DNA from: Rhodococcus sp. PAMC28707
Lineage (GTDB): Bacteria; Actinomycetota; Actinomycetes; Mycobacteriales; Mycobacteriaceae
Direction of reading: 5' to 3'
NCBI RefSeq assembly: GCF_004795915.1
Contig: NZ_CP039253.1
Location: 4,181,501-4,245,500 of the forward strand
Length of the DNA: 64,000 nucleotides
Part shown: positions 50,402 to 59,114 of the stretch, one piece after another
Layout of the letters: every line of letters begins with the position of its first letter
How positions within the stretch are numbered: position 1 is the first letter of the stretch
The notes under the pieces: model-generated
Databases searched by the model: none
Told to the model about the DNA's origin: nothing
The model's input: only the letters and a program-made list of their open reading frames with translations
Program-made: the position numbers and the translations under genes

Positions 50402-52062
50402 CCTCGATCCACCGACTGAGGTGATGCATTGTGGTCGGTGACTGAATTGTGGGGTCGGGGTCTTCTGGGCGTGTGTCGTCCGCTGGTCTACCCAGCGTTT
50501 CCACGATTGTCGTTGTTCGGGCCGAGTCGGCGTGTCGGTCAGGATCAGGCAGTCGAAGGTGGACTGAACCCAATGATGTTGCGCCATAGTTGAAGCCATG
50601 CGTCGAGCCATGGCCACTTTCGCGGCAGGTGCAGCGTGGGTGCGCGCTGCGGCCGCACGAAACGCGCGGGAATGTTGACGATCTTCCGCCGTAGCGTCAT
50701 TCCGCGGGCCTTCGCGTGCCGCCCGCCTGCCACGGTTCCGGCAGCGCGCAGTAGGTTGTGCGCGATCGCTGCGCACTGCACCCACGCGGAGTTCGCGCCG
50801 AACGATCCCGAGGGCATGTGCGCGAGCGGTCCGTCGATCAGATCCGAGAACACGGTTTCGATGATCGCGTGTGCCCGGTGAACGACATCGGCGGTCGTCG
50901 TCGGCAGGGTGCTGTTGGTGAAAAACGGGTGATACCGCCACACCGGGAACAGTGCATCGCGGTAGCGGGCGTCTTTGACCCGCCGGACGATCAACCGTGC
51001 GGTGACAGGATGAGCGGTGGAAGAGAAAGCGGTGAAAGCTGTTTCAGCGACCTCTGCGTCGGAGATCCAGCCACCGGTATCGGGGTCGCGGACCGCGCCC
51101 GGATATCGCACGGCCGTCCACGCATCGTCGGTGATGGAATCGATGGCTCGTTGGACGAGGCGGTTCTTGATCAGGACGAACGAGAACTCGACGGAGGCGT
51201 TGACGCAGGCACGTACGACACGGCTGTTGCCGTAGGCGGAGTCGCCGCGGACCATGATCTTTCCCGTCGCGCCGGCCATCCGGGCGGTGGCGATGGCGTG
51301 GGCGACCATCCGAGCGGCTCCGGTACCGGACCCTGCTTTGCCTGCTCGCAGCCGCATGCCGGTGATCACCGGAGCCGAGTCGGCGGTACTGATGATCGTC
51401 GCGAGCGGTGAAAGTCCTTTGCGGAGGATCTGCTTGCCCGCGATTTTGGAGTGACCGTAGGAGGCACCTTGTTTGGCGTGACCGTAGACCGGGCGCAGGA
51501 GCGAGTCGATGTCGACGAATGCGCGGTCCGCGATGCCGGGCAGGATCTCGGTGCGGTGAGCGAGAGCAACGAGGTGTTCGCGCAGGACCGATTCGAGTTG
51601 CCGATTGTGGCCGAACGTGAACTCGCGCAACAATGTTCCGACGGTAGAGGGTGCGTAGACGGAGTCGAAGAGGTGTTTCGTACCGCCGGACCGGAGGAGG
51701 TCGATGTCGTCGATACTGTCAGCACCCGCGCACATCGCCGCGATCAACGTCGTCAACTTCGGTGCCAGATTTGCGGTACCCGATGTGATCTTCGGGGCGG
51801 TGATCGACACCTTGTCCGCCAGCAGTTTGGTCAATCCGGTCTGGTCGGCAAGGGCCATGATCGGCAGCAGTCCCGCGCAGGACACGAGGTGATCGTCGTC
51901 GAACTTCGCGGAATCAGGGTGGAAGGTGTGGGATGATCGCACTGGAAGTGTCCTGTTGGTCTGGTCCGATTTTTTGTGTGAGAACTCAAATCATTCCAGG
52001 TCGGAGGGCACTTTCTTCAGTTCGACACCCCACTACCTCCCAGATTCATCGGTGGATCGAGG
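50402..52062 (-). mobile_element. IS1380-family insertion sequence, complete
   Basis: A 1661-bp element. The terminal inverted repeats CCTCGATCCACCGA (50402-50415) and its complement (52049-52062) match over 14 bp. A CTAAG direct repeat flanks both ends (50397-50401 and 52063-52067), as a target-site duplication should. The single transposase gene fills most of it. The size and ends fit IS1380 elements such as those known in Rhodococcus. Intact ends and reading frame suggest recent insertion. Confidence 0.9.
50545..51942 (-). CDS. IS1380-family transposase
   Basis: A 465-residue DDE transposase. The N-terminal part is MRSSHTFHPDSAKFDDDHLVSCAGLLPIMALADQTGL. The catalytic Asp motifs are in ADRAFVDIDSLLRPVYGHAKQGASYG and KIMVRGDSAYGN, and the Glu region is in HAIIETVFSDLIDGPLAHMPSG, the IS1380 YREK-like segment. 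The C-terminal part is AARGMTLRRKIVNIPARF-like and basic. The frame is open from end to end, so the element may be active. Confidence 0.93.
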   Translation of the reverse strand: MRSSHTFHPDSAKFDDDHLVSCAGLLPIMALADQTGLTKLLADKVSITAPKITSGTANLAPKLTTLIAAMCAGADSIDDIDLLRSGGTKHLFDSVYAPSTVGTLLREFTFGHNRQLESVLREHLVALAHRTEILPGIADRAFVDIDSLLRPVYGHAKQGASYGHSKIAGKQILRKGLSPLATIISTADSAPVITGMRLRAGKAGSGTGAARMVAHAIATARMAGATGKIMVRGDSAYGNSRVVRACVNASVEFSFVLIKNRLVQRAIDSITDDAWTAVRYPGAVRDPDTGGWISDAEVAETAFTAFSSTAHPVTARLIVRRVKDARYRDALFPVWRYHPFFTNSTLPTTTADVVHRAHAIIETVFSDLIDGPLAHMPSGSFGANSAWVQCAAIAHNLLRAAGTVAGGRHAKARGMTLRRKIVNIPARFVRPQRAPTLHLPRKWPWLDAWLQLWRNIIGFSPPSTA

Positions 52063-52206
52063 CTAAGGGAGCACATGCTGGGCGAGTGGCTGGATGCTCT
52101 CCGCGACCACGGTTCTGAAGTGGACTCCGACAACGGCACGCGGTGTGCCGCTCGCACCGACCCGCCCACTGCATCTGCTCGGCTTCCGGCTCGCTACCGT
52201 CGAGTC

Positions 52207-53205
52207 ATGAATTGTCGAGTCGTGCAGGATGGCGCGAGGGACCCCCGATCACGTGCCGCGGGGCTAATACTCGGACTCGCACTCGACCGAGTGCTGGGGG
52301 ATCCACGGCGGTTGCACCCTGTTGCAGGTTTCGGTCGGATCGCGGGACGGCTCGAATCCAGTACCTATCGGGATTCGAAGTGGGCAGGTGTCGTTCACAC
52401 GGGAACGCTGGTGGGAGGCACCATCGGATTGGGCGTGCTGGCAGCGTCTTTCGCGCGTCGACGCGGCCCGCTCGCCGACACCGCGATGACTGCGGCCGCC
52501 GCCTGGGTAGCGCTCGGCGGGACATCACTGTCCCGCACGGGATCACAGATGGCCCGTCACCTCGAGACAGACGATCTCGACTCCGCACGTGCGTTGCTTC
52601 CATCGCTCTGTGGTCGAGATCCGAGTGTGCTCGACACCGACGGGCTGGCACGGGCATCGTTGGAATCGATCGCCGAGAACACTTCCGACGCCACGGTCGG
52701 TGTCATGTTCTGGGGCGCTGTGGCAGGTGTGCCTGGCATTCTCGGGTACCGGGCGATCAATACGTTGGACGCGATGATCGGGTACCGCTCTTCGAGGTAC
52801 CTGCGCTTCGGTTGGTTTGCCGCACGCCTCGATGACGCAGTGAATCTCATCCCGGCTCGACTGACCGGATTGTCGACAGTGATCGCAGCGCCCTTGGTGG
52901 GCGGACGATCGACGGAGTCGCTGCGTGCCTGGCGCCGTGACGCCTCACGGCACCCGAGCCCCAATGCCGGTGTGGCCGAAGCAACTGCTGCGGGTGCACT
53001 CGGAATCAGCCTCGGGGGCCGCACCGAGTACGCGCACGGCGTGGAGATACGGCCAACCCTCGGTCACGGACGTGCTCCGACGCCGAGCGATCTGGATAGA
53101 GCGGCAACGCTGTCCCTCATCGTGCAGATCGGGGCGACCGCGGTGTCAGCTGTTCTTGCCGTAGCGATCGGCCAAGCGAACATCGTTGGCCGATCGATTC
53201 GTTGA
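52207..53205 (+). CDS. cobD: Adenosylcobinamide-phosphate synthase CobD/CbiB
   Basis: A 332-residue membrane enzyme that attaches aminopropanol phosphate to cobyric acid in vitamin B12 synthesis. The opening GLILGLALDRVLGDPRRLHPVAGFGRIAGRLE is the CbiB signature. Further conserved parts are LCGRDPSVLDTDGLARASLESIAENTSDATVGVMFW and RYLRFGWFAARLDDAVNLIPARLTG. Four or five helices are present. ATG 52207 follows TACCGT (52195-52200) by 6 nt. The last 60 bp overlap the convergent SURF1 gene. The IS ends 144 bp upstream. Confidence 0.93.
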   Translation: MNCRVVQDGARDPRSRAAGLILGLALDRVLGDPRRLHPVAGFGRIAGRLESSTYRDSKWAGVVHTGTLVGGTIGLGVLAASFARRRGPLADTAMTAAAAWVALGGTSLSRTGSQMARHLETDDLDSARALLPSLCGRDPSVLDTDGLARASLESIAENTSDATVGVMFWGAVAGVPGILGYRAINTLDAMIGYRSSRYLRFGWFAARLDDAVNLIPARLTGLSTVIAAPLVGGRSTESLRAWRRDASRHPSPNAGVAEATAAGALGISLGGRTEYAHGVEIRPTLGHGRAPTPSDLDRAATLSLIVQIGATAVSAVLAVAIGQANIVGRSIR

Positions 53206-54087
53206 CTCCGTCTTCGCCTTCGACTTCGAACGTCGTTCTCTGCGAGTGGGCAACGTGAATTCGGGTTCCTCGTCCTCCCTGCTCGCCGATGGTGTGTCCG
53301 CGGAGGGATCGGTCGAGTCGATTGAGGACGATGCCGTGTCGAGGATGTCCTGCTGCTTGGACTTGCGTCGTTCACGCCACTCGGCACGGACGAAGTAAGC
53401 GAGCCCGAGTGGTGCCATGATGCCGAACGCGAGCCATTGCAGTCCGTAGGACAAGTACGGCCCGGACTCGGTCTGCGGAAGCTCGATGAGCCCCAGACCA
53501 CCGGGTTGAGCGTCGTCGAGTTGCAAATATCCGTCGACGGCATCGACACCGACGGCCGTTCCGATCTGCTGCGGATTGATGTTGTAGACCTGCAGACGCC
53601 CGGCTTCCTCGATCGGCTCACGTGAGGTGCCCTCGGCCTGACGAAGTCGAGCGTCGAGAGTCAGCTCCCCGGTAGGCGGCGGATCGATGGGTGGAGGTTG
53701 CGTTCCCTGCACAGGTAGGACGTATCCGCGATTGACGAGGACTATCGGCCCATCCTCGAGTTGAAATGGTGTGATGACCTCGTATGCAGGCTGCTCACGG
53801 ATGCTGCGTAAGCGAACCAGCGCTTCCTTGTCCTGAAGATACGAACCTGTGGCGACCACTCGCCGCCACTCGTCGTCCGAGGAGAATCCGGTCGAGCCCA
53901 GAACTTCGGAAATATCGACGGGCTCGGCACTCACCGACTGGTCGATCAGCTCGTTTCGTTGTGTAGTCGCGGTGTTCTTGCCCAGCTGCCATGGGGCGAG
54001 GACCGAAAAGCAGAAGTAGGCGAACATGGCAACCACAGCTGCCAACGCCAACCAACCTGGACGGAGCAGAAATCTAAACCTTCGCAC
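53146..54087 (-). CDS. SURF1-family protein
   Basis: A 313-residue protein with two membrane helices, residues 12-30 (WLALAAVVAMFAYFCFSVLA) and about 218-236, enclosing an external domain. The family WQ motif after helix 1 is APWQLGKN. Further conserved parts are EWRRVVATGSYL, VNRGYVLP and GPYLSYGLQWLAFG. SURF1 helps insert heme a during cytochrome oxidase assembly. The tail (residues 245-313) is charged and Ser-rich. GTG 54087 follows TAACCT by 6 nt (leaderless pattern). This order matches Rv2235 in M. tuberculosis. Confidence 0.92.
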   Translation of the reverse strand: MRRFRFLLRPGWLALAAVVAMFAYFCFSVLAPWQLGKNTATTQRNELIDQSVSAEPVDISEVLGSTGFSSDDEWRRVVATGSYLQDKEALVRLRSIREQPAYEVITPFQLEDGPIVLVNRGYVLPVQGTQPPPIDPPPTGELTLDARLRQAEGTSREPIEEAGRLQVYNINPQQIGTAVGVDAVDGYLQLDDAQPGGLGLIELPQTESGPYLSYGLQWLAFGIMAPLGLAYFVRAEWRERRKSKQQDILDTASSSIDSTDPSADTPSASREDEEPEFTLPTRRERRSKSKAKTESTNRSANDVRLADRYGKNS

Positions 54088-54188
54088 GCCTCTAGGTTAG
54101 CCTCAGCGACCAACCCTGCCACTCACGCCGGCTCAGAGGCGTCCGGTGGCCCAATCCACGAGTCTGGGCACAGCTGCCTTGGACCGCA

Positions 54189-54884
54189 CTATTCGGTGTT
54201 GTCACCGAGCACCTTTGCGAGCTCGTCCATCGATGTCACCACGAACGACGCGTCATCGTCCTCGCCTTCGATGCCGTAACCCCAATCGACATAGACCGTA
54301 GGAATGCCGAACCGAGCCGCGCCGTGAACATCGTGATCCCGATCGCCGACCATCAGAACGCCGGAGGTCCCGCCATCGGACACCTCCTTGGGAACGAGAC
54401 CGAGATTGCGCAGCGAATGCGCGATCACATCGGGCTTCGATCTGCGTGCACCGTCGTTACTCGCTCCACCGATGAACTCGAAGTACCCCGACAGCCCGAA
54501 GTGGTCCAGAATGCGGTGCGCGAACCGTTCCGACTTCGATGTGGCGACGCCCAACCGGACGCCGCGAGCCTTCAAATCTGCCAGGACCGGCTCGATGCCG
54601 TCGAAGACCGAATTCTCGGCCCAGCCCTGCGCGTCGTAACGCTCGAAGTAGGCGGCGAGCGCCCGCTGTGCCACGTCCTCGGCAAGCCCCATCGTTCGGA
54701 ACGAATCGAGCAGCGGCGGACCGATGACCAGAGCCAGCTGCTTCTCCGTCGGTTCGGGCGCTCCGACGGTGGCCAACGAGTGGCGGAATCCCGCCAGAAT
54801 CCCGGGTGCAGAATCGGTGAGGGTTCCATCGAGATCGAAGAGCACGACCTGGGCGCGGGTAGTCGGTCGGTCGAGCTTTGTCAT
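54189..54884 (-). CDS. HAD-family phosphatase (PtkA/Gph-like)
   Basis: A 231-residue HAD hydrolase from ATG 54884, 7 nt after TATGGT. The nucleophile Asp17 and acid Asp19 are in VVLFDLDGTLTDS, motif II Thr/Ser is in GVATSKSE, the Lys in KPDVIAHSL and the motif III Asp pair in MVGDRDHDVHGA. The helical cap is residues 25-95. M. tuberculosis has a relative, PtkA, here with phosphatase PtpA beside it. No ptpA is present and the long N-terminal part of PtkA is absent. A phosphoglycolate-phosphatase role is more likely. Confidence 0.88.
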   Translation of the reverse strand: MTKLDRPTTRAQVVLFDLDGTLTDSAPGILAGFRHSLATVGAPEPTEKQLALVIGPPLLDSFRTMGLAEDVAQRALAAYFERYDAQGWAENSVFDGIEPVLADLKARGVRLGVATSKSERFAHRILDHFGLSGYFEFIGGASNDGARRSKPDVIAHSLRNLGLVPKEVSDGGTSGVLMVGDRDHDVHGAARFGIPTVYVDWGYGIEGEDDDASFVVTSMDELAKVLGDNTE

Positions 54885-54928
54885 GACGAAAACCATATCG
54901 GTGAGGCCGCCGACTACGCTCACCGGCA

Positions 54929-55987
54929 ATGAACGAACTCTCCGAACTGGCGGCACTGTCACCTCTGCGTCACCACGGTGACGCAGAGGTCGATGACGGT
55001 ATGGTCGACTTCGCAGTCAACGTTCAAGGCACCGCTCCGCCGGAGTGGCTACGGACGCGCCTCACTGCGAGTCTCACAAAGCTGGGTGCCTATCCGACCG
55101 AGAAAGCTGATCGCGCGGCCCGCGAGATGGTGGCACGACGCCACCGTCGGTCACCGGAAGAGGTCCTTCTGCTCGCCGGGGGCGCCGAAGGATTCGCCAT
55201 GTTGCCGAGACTGAAGCCGCGTCTCGCGGCCGTCGTGCACCCATCGTTCACCGAGCCCGAATGGGCGTTACGAGAAGCAGACGTCGCTACCGTTCAGGTT
55301 CTCCTGCCGGAGCCGTATCGGCTCGATCCCGCAGCTGTTCCCGACGAAGCGGACATGGTGGTGGTCGGCAATCCCACCAATCCGACCTCGGTTCTCCACG
55401 AACGCGAGGCACTGTTGGCCCTGCGAAGGCCCGGGCGTGTGCTGGTCGTGGACGAGGCATTCGCCGACGCGATAACGGGGGAGGAGCACTCACTGGCGTC
55501 GACGAGCTTTCCCGACGTCCTCGTGCTGAGAAGTCTGACCAAGACCTGGGCGCTGGCGGGTCTGCGATGCGGTTACGCACTGGGACACCCCGACCTGCTG
55601 GCCAGGTTGACCCGCGGCCGAGCACATTGGCCGCTGGGCACTCTCCAGATAGAGGCGATCACCGCATGCAGCGAACCCGCAGCAGTGGACGCGGCTGCGG
55701 CGAAGGCCGAGACTATCGCCGCCGACCGGGCATCAATGACCGACCGACTGCGAAGCCTCGGTATCGACGTCGCCCCCGGCGCCCGCGCCCCGTTCTTGCT
55801 GTTGCGAATGCCCGGTGCCGCAGACCTGAGGATTCGATTACGCACCCAAGGCGTGGCAGTGCGGCGCGGCGACACCTTTCCAGGCTTGACCACCGACCAC
55901 CTGCGGGTGGCGGTCCGCGGGCGAGAACAGGTCGACATACTCGTCGAAGCTCTGGCCAGAGCACGTGCAGAGGGAGAATCAGCATGA
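54929..55987 (+). CDS. cobC: CobC-type aminotransferase (threonine-phosphate decarboxylase-like)
   Basis: A 352-residue fold-type I PLP enzyme of the HisC/CobD(Salmonella) group; it is the counterpart of Rv2231c. The PLP Lys is in [18 protein letters not shown], Asp in LVVDEAFAD and Asn in [12 protein letters not shown]. It probably makes aminopropanol phosphate for the cobalamin lower-loop attachment carried out by CobD. ATG 54929 comes 44 bp from the divergent HAD gene start. It overlaps the Nif3-like gene by ATGA. Confidence 0.9.
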   Translation: MNELSELAALSPLRHHGDAEVDDGMVDFAVNVQGTAPPEWLRTRLTASLTKLGAYPTEKADRAAREMVARRHRRSPEEVLLLAGGAEGFAMLPRLKPRLAAVVHPSFTEPEWALREADVATVQVLLPEPYRLDPAAVPDEADMVVVGNPTNPTSVLHEREALLALRRPGRVLVVDEAFADAITGEEHSLASTSFPDVLVLRSLTKTWALAGLRCGYALGHPDLLARLTRGRAHWPLGTLQIEAITACSEPAAVDAAAAKAETIAADRASMTDRLRSLGIDVAPGARAPFLLLRMPGAADLRIRLRTQGVAVRRGDTFPGLTTDHLRVAVRGREQVDILVEALARARAEGESA

Positions 55988-57138
55988 CCGATCAGACAGT
56001 GAAGTTGGCCGACGTGGTGGCGGTGCTCGACGCTGCATACCCCCCTCGGCTCGCCGAAAGTTGGGACTCGGTCGGCCTGGTGTGCGGAGACCCATCCGAG
56101 AAGGTGCACAAGGTGATGTACACCGTGGATGCGACCGCGGACGTCGTGGACGAGGCACTCGAGTGGGGCGCCGATCTCTTGGTCGCACACCACCCGCTGC
56201 TCCTGCGCGGAGTCGACACCGTCGCGGCGAATACGCCGAAAGGTGCCCTCATCCACCGACTCGTCAAGGCGGGATGTGCGCTGTTCACCGCCCACACCAA
56301 CGCGGACTCCGCCGATCCCGGCGTATCCGACGCTTTGGCCGCGGTCCTCGGGGTCGCCGTTTCGCGTCCCATCGAGCCGATCGACGCGCCCACAGTCGAC
56401 AAGTGGGTCGTTCTCGTTCCGAAGACCCACAGTTCCGCCGTTCGCTCGGCGTTGTTCGGCGCGGGCGCAGGTGCGATAGGTAATTACCGCGAATGCAGTT
56501 GGACCGTCGAAGGCATCGGCCAGTTTCGTCCGGAGGTCGGGGCCGAACCGGCGATCGGTGCAGTCGGCAGACTCGCGCAGGTGGCCGAGGACCGGATCGA
56601 AGTGGTTGCCCCGGCGTCGGCGCGGCAGACCGTCCTCGCTGCGCTCACCGCGGTGCACCCTTACGAAGAGCCCGCATTCGACATCTTCGAGGAGGCCCGC
56701 CTGCCGACCTCGACCGGCCTCGGACGGATCGGCACGCTCGCGTCGCCGACCACGCTTCGCGAATTCAGCGAACGGGTGCGCCGTGCACTGCCGGATACGG
56801 CGTGGGGTGTGCGCACAGCCGGTGATCCCGACACCGTGGTGCGGACTGTTGCGCTGTGCGGTGGCGCGGGGGATTCGTTTCTCGACGCCGTTCGGGCATT
56901 GGGAGTCGACGTTTACCTCACATCGGATCTGCGGCACCATCCCGTCGACGAACATCTTCGCGCCGGTGGCCCTGCGGTGATCGACGTGGCGCACTGGGCG
57001 TCGGAGTACCCATGGTGTGAGCAGGCCCGCAGCATCGTCGACGCAGCATTTGCCGAGACCGCAGGATGGGGGAGCCGCGTCAGTGGAACGAGAACCGACC
57101 CCTGGACCCTCGGCGCGGCGCCGACCGCGTCCAAATAG
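55984..57138 (+). CDS. Nif3/DUF34-family metal-binding protein
   Basis: A 384-residue protein from ATG 55984, overlapping the cobC stop (55984-55987). It opens with [30 protein letters not shown], typical of Nif3. Metal-binding His are in [31 protein letters not shown] and [20 protein letters not shown]-like insert (residues about 130-245) includes [13 protein letters not shown]. The family has been linked to GTP cyclohydrolase-like activity and metal handling, but its role here is unknown. It corresponds to Rv2230c and lies in the same operon order. Confidence 0.92.
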   Translation: MTDQTVKLADVVAVLDAAYPPRLAESWDSVGLVCGDPSEKVHKVMYTVDATADVVDEALEWGADLLVAHHPLLLRGVDTVAANTPKGALIHRLVKAGCALFTAHTNADSADPGVSDALAAVLGVAVSRPIEPIDAPTVDKWVVLVPKTHSSAVRSALFGAGAGAIGNYRECSWTVEGIGQFRPEVGAEPAIGAVGRLAQVAEDRIEVVAPASARQTVLAALTAVHPYEEPAFDIFEEARLPTSTGLGRIGTLASPTTLREFSERVRRALPDTAWGVRTAGDPDTVVRTVALCGGAGDSFLDAVRALGVDVYLTSDLRHHPVDEHLRAGGPAVIDVAHWASEYPWCEQARSIVDAAFAETAGWGSRVSGTRTDPWTLGAAPTASK

Positions 57139-57225
57139 TCCCTCGACCAACTCTTGTCCGCCGTCGGTGCGCGAGCCGGTAAGGTTCGACCGAATCAACT
57201 TCCATAGTCGCAGGAGTCATCACGC

Positions 57226-57963
57226 GTGAATGTCGACCCCCGAGTGCAGGCCTCACTTCTCGAACTGGCCTCAGTGGATACCGAACTGTCGCAGATCGCT
57301 CATCGGCGTAGAACGCTTCCGGAGCAGACCGAGTTCGAGAAGCTCGAGGCCGAGCGAGTCTCACGTCGAGACGCTGCCGTCACGGTCCAGATGTCGATGG
57401 ACGATCTCGACCGCGATATCAAGAAACTCGAAAACGAAGTCGACGCTGTCCGTCAGCGCGAAGACCGCGACCGCAAGATGCTGGACAGCGGAACGATCGC
57501 ACCCAAACAAATGTCGGAATTGCAGCACGAGCTCGCTAGCCTCGAACGACGCCAAGGCCTGTTGGAAGAGGAGCTTCTCGAGGTCATGGAACGTCGTGAG
57601 GCGTCCCAGACCGACTACAACCATGCCGGTGCGCAGGTGACGCAGATCGAGGACGAACTCATCGATTCGGGTCGGCGCCGCGATGATGCAGTAGCGGACA
57701 TCGACGCCGCCGAGCAACGCGCGACTGCCCGCCGAACCGAACTCGCGTCAGGCCTCCCCGAAGATCTGATGGCGATCTACGAGAAGCAACGCGCGCTGTC
57801 CGGCCGCGGTGCCGCTCTACTTCAGGCTCGCCGTTGTGGCGCGTGCCGAATCGAGCTGGATCGTGGGGAGATCTCTCGAATCGCCGCCGCGCCGGCTGAC
57901 AAACTCGTCCGATGCTCGGAGTGCAACGCGATTCTCGTGCGGACGAAGGAGTCCGGAATTTGA
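57226..57963 (+). CDS. Coiled-coil protein with C4 zinc ribbon
   Basis: A 245-residue protein, GTG start. Residues 10-185 are a long coiled coil (LEAERVSRRDAAVTVQMSMDDLDRDIKKLENEVDAV and following). The C-terminal zinc ribbon is CGACRIEL and VRCSECNAIL (two CxxC pairs). This is the Rv2229c/CT398 type, proposed to bind nucleic acid or act in secretion. It precedes the RNase H gene, whose TTG start overlaps its stop (TTGA at 57960-57963). Co-translation suggests linked function. Confidence 0.9.
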   Translation: MNVDPRVQASLLELASVDTELSQIAHRRRTLPEQTEFEKLEAERVSRRDAAVTVQMSMDDLDRDIKKLENEVDAVRQREDRDRKMLDSGTIAPKQMSELQHELASLERRQGLLEEELLEVMERREASQTDYNHAGAQVTQIEDELIDSGRRRDDAVADIDAAEQRATARRTELASGLPEDLMAIYEKQRALSGRGAALLQARRCGACRIELDRGEISRIAAAPADKLVRCSECNAILVRTKESGI

Positions 57964-59114
57964 GTTCCGCAGCCCACACCCGTGTGATCGTAGAAGCTGA
58001 CGGCGGCTCTCGGGGAAATCCAGGACCAGCTGGATATGGCGCGGTCGTGTTGTCCTCGGATCGCTCCGAGGTTCTGGCTGAACGTCGCCTTGCGCTCGGC
58101 GTCGCGACCAACAATGTGGCCGAGTATCGCGGCCTCATCGCCGGTCTGACTGCGGCCGCTGACGTCGGAGCCCGTGAGGTCGACGTACGGATGGACTCGA
58201 AGCTGGTCGTCGAACAAATGGCGGGTCGGTGGAAGGTCAAGCATCCGGATATGATTCCGCTCAATCGCGAGGCGGCCGCTCTTGTCCGCGGCTTCGATCG
58301 AGTGTCGTACCAATGGATTCCACGGGCCGAGAACTCCCATGCGGATCGACTCGCGAACGAGGCGATGGACGCGGCCGCGGGTAAAAAACGCGAGCCTACC
58401 GTGCATGTGGCCGACAGGCCGACAGCGCCGGTGGCCGAGAAGTCGGCTGCTCCGATTGCCGACAAGTCGGGTGGACCGGGATGGACCGGTGCCGTCGGTG
58501 CACCGACACGTTTGCTGCTGCTGCGTCATGGTCAGACACCGTTGTCCGTCGAACGCCGATATTCCGGGCGCGGAAATCCGGTTCTCACGGAACTGGGTGC
58601 GCGGCAGGCATCGGCCGCCGCGGCGTATCTCGCGCAGCGTGACGACATTGCCGCGATCGTCGCCTCGCCGCTGGCGAGAGCGCAGCAGACGGCAGGCGCC
58701 CTCGCCGCCAAGATGGGGCTTCGCGTCTCGACTCTTGATGAGCTGACCGAAACGGATTTCGGAGCTTGGGAGGGCCTGACCTTCAAGGAGGCAGGCGAGA
58801 ATCATCCGGATGTGCATCGGAAATGGCTCGGAGATACATCGGTGGCACCGCCGGGCGGAGAGAGCTTCGACAGTGTTCGCGACAGGGTCCAGTCGGCACG
58901 GGAGAAACTGATTTCCGCGCATGCGGGATCCACCGTAGTTGTCGTCACACACGTGACACCGATCAAGTTGTTGCTGCAGCTGGCGCTCGATGTCGGTCCG
59001 TCGATCCTTTACCGGCTGCACCTCGATCTGGCCTCCCTGAGCATCGCGGAGTTCTACCCGGACGGTGGAGCCTCGGTTCGCCTGGTGAACGAGACGTCCT
59101 ACCTACACAAGTAG
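57960..59114 (+). CDS. Bifunctional RNase H / acid phosphatase
   Basis: A 384-residue protein from TTG 57960, overlapping the upstream stop; GTG 57982 is an alternative. Residues 8-135 are RNase HI: the carboxylates lie in IVEADGGSRGNPGPAGYGA, NNVAEYRGL, RMDSKLVVEQM and SHADRLANEAMD. A linker (140-180) has repeated DR/DKS pairs. Residues 185-384 are a histidine phosphatase with LLLRHGQT, ASPLARAQQTAG, ETDFGAWEGLTF and VVVTHVTPIK, a CobC alpha-ribazole phosphatase type. In M. tuberculosis this is Rv2228c. The phosphatase fits the cobalamin genes upstream. Confidence 0.95.
   Translation: MSSAAHTRVIVEADGGSRGNPGPAGYGAVVLSSDRSEVLAERRLALGVATNNVAEYRGLIAGLTAAADVGAREVDVRMDSKLVVEQMAGRWKVKHPDMIPLNREAAALVRGFDRVSYQWIPRAENSHADRLANEAMDAAAGKKREPTVHVADRPTAPVAEKSAAPIADKSGGPGWTGAVGAPTRLLLLRHGQTPLSVERRYSGRGNPVLTELGARQASAAAAYLAQRDDIAAIVASPLARAQQTAGALAAKMGLRVSTLDELTETDFGAWEGLTFKEAGENHPDVHRKWLGDTSVAPPGGESFDSVRDRVQSAREKLISAHAGSTVVVVTHVTPIKLLLQLALDVGPSILYRLHLDLASLSIAEFYPDGGASVRLVNETSYLHK

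Noticed and set aside
44386-52067. Integrative element inserted at tRNA-Val
   Set aside because: No integrase gene and no copy of the tRNA 3' end were seen at the other side, so the block is described only as accessory.
52068-52206. In-frame extension of cobD upstream to 52075
   Set aside because: The extension has no CbiB similarity, and a good leaderless promoter (TACCGT) fits ATG 52207 instead.
54088-54102. AGGTTAGCCT near the SURF1 start, resembling half of an IdeR/DtxR iron box
   Set aside because: Only one half matches the 19-bp consensus, and the bases are explained by the TAACCT -10 box of the leaderless SURF1 promoter.
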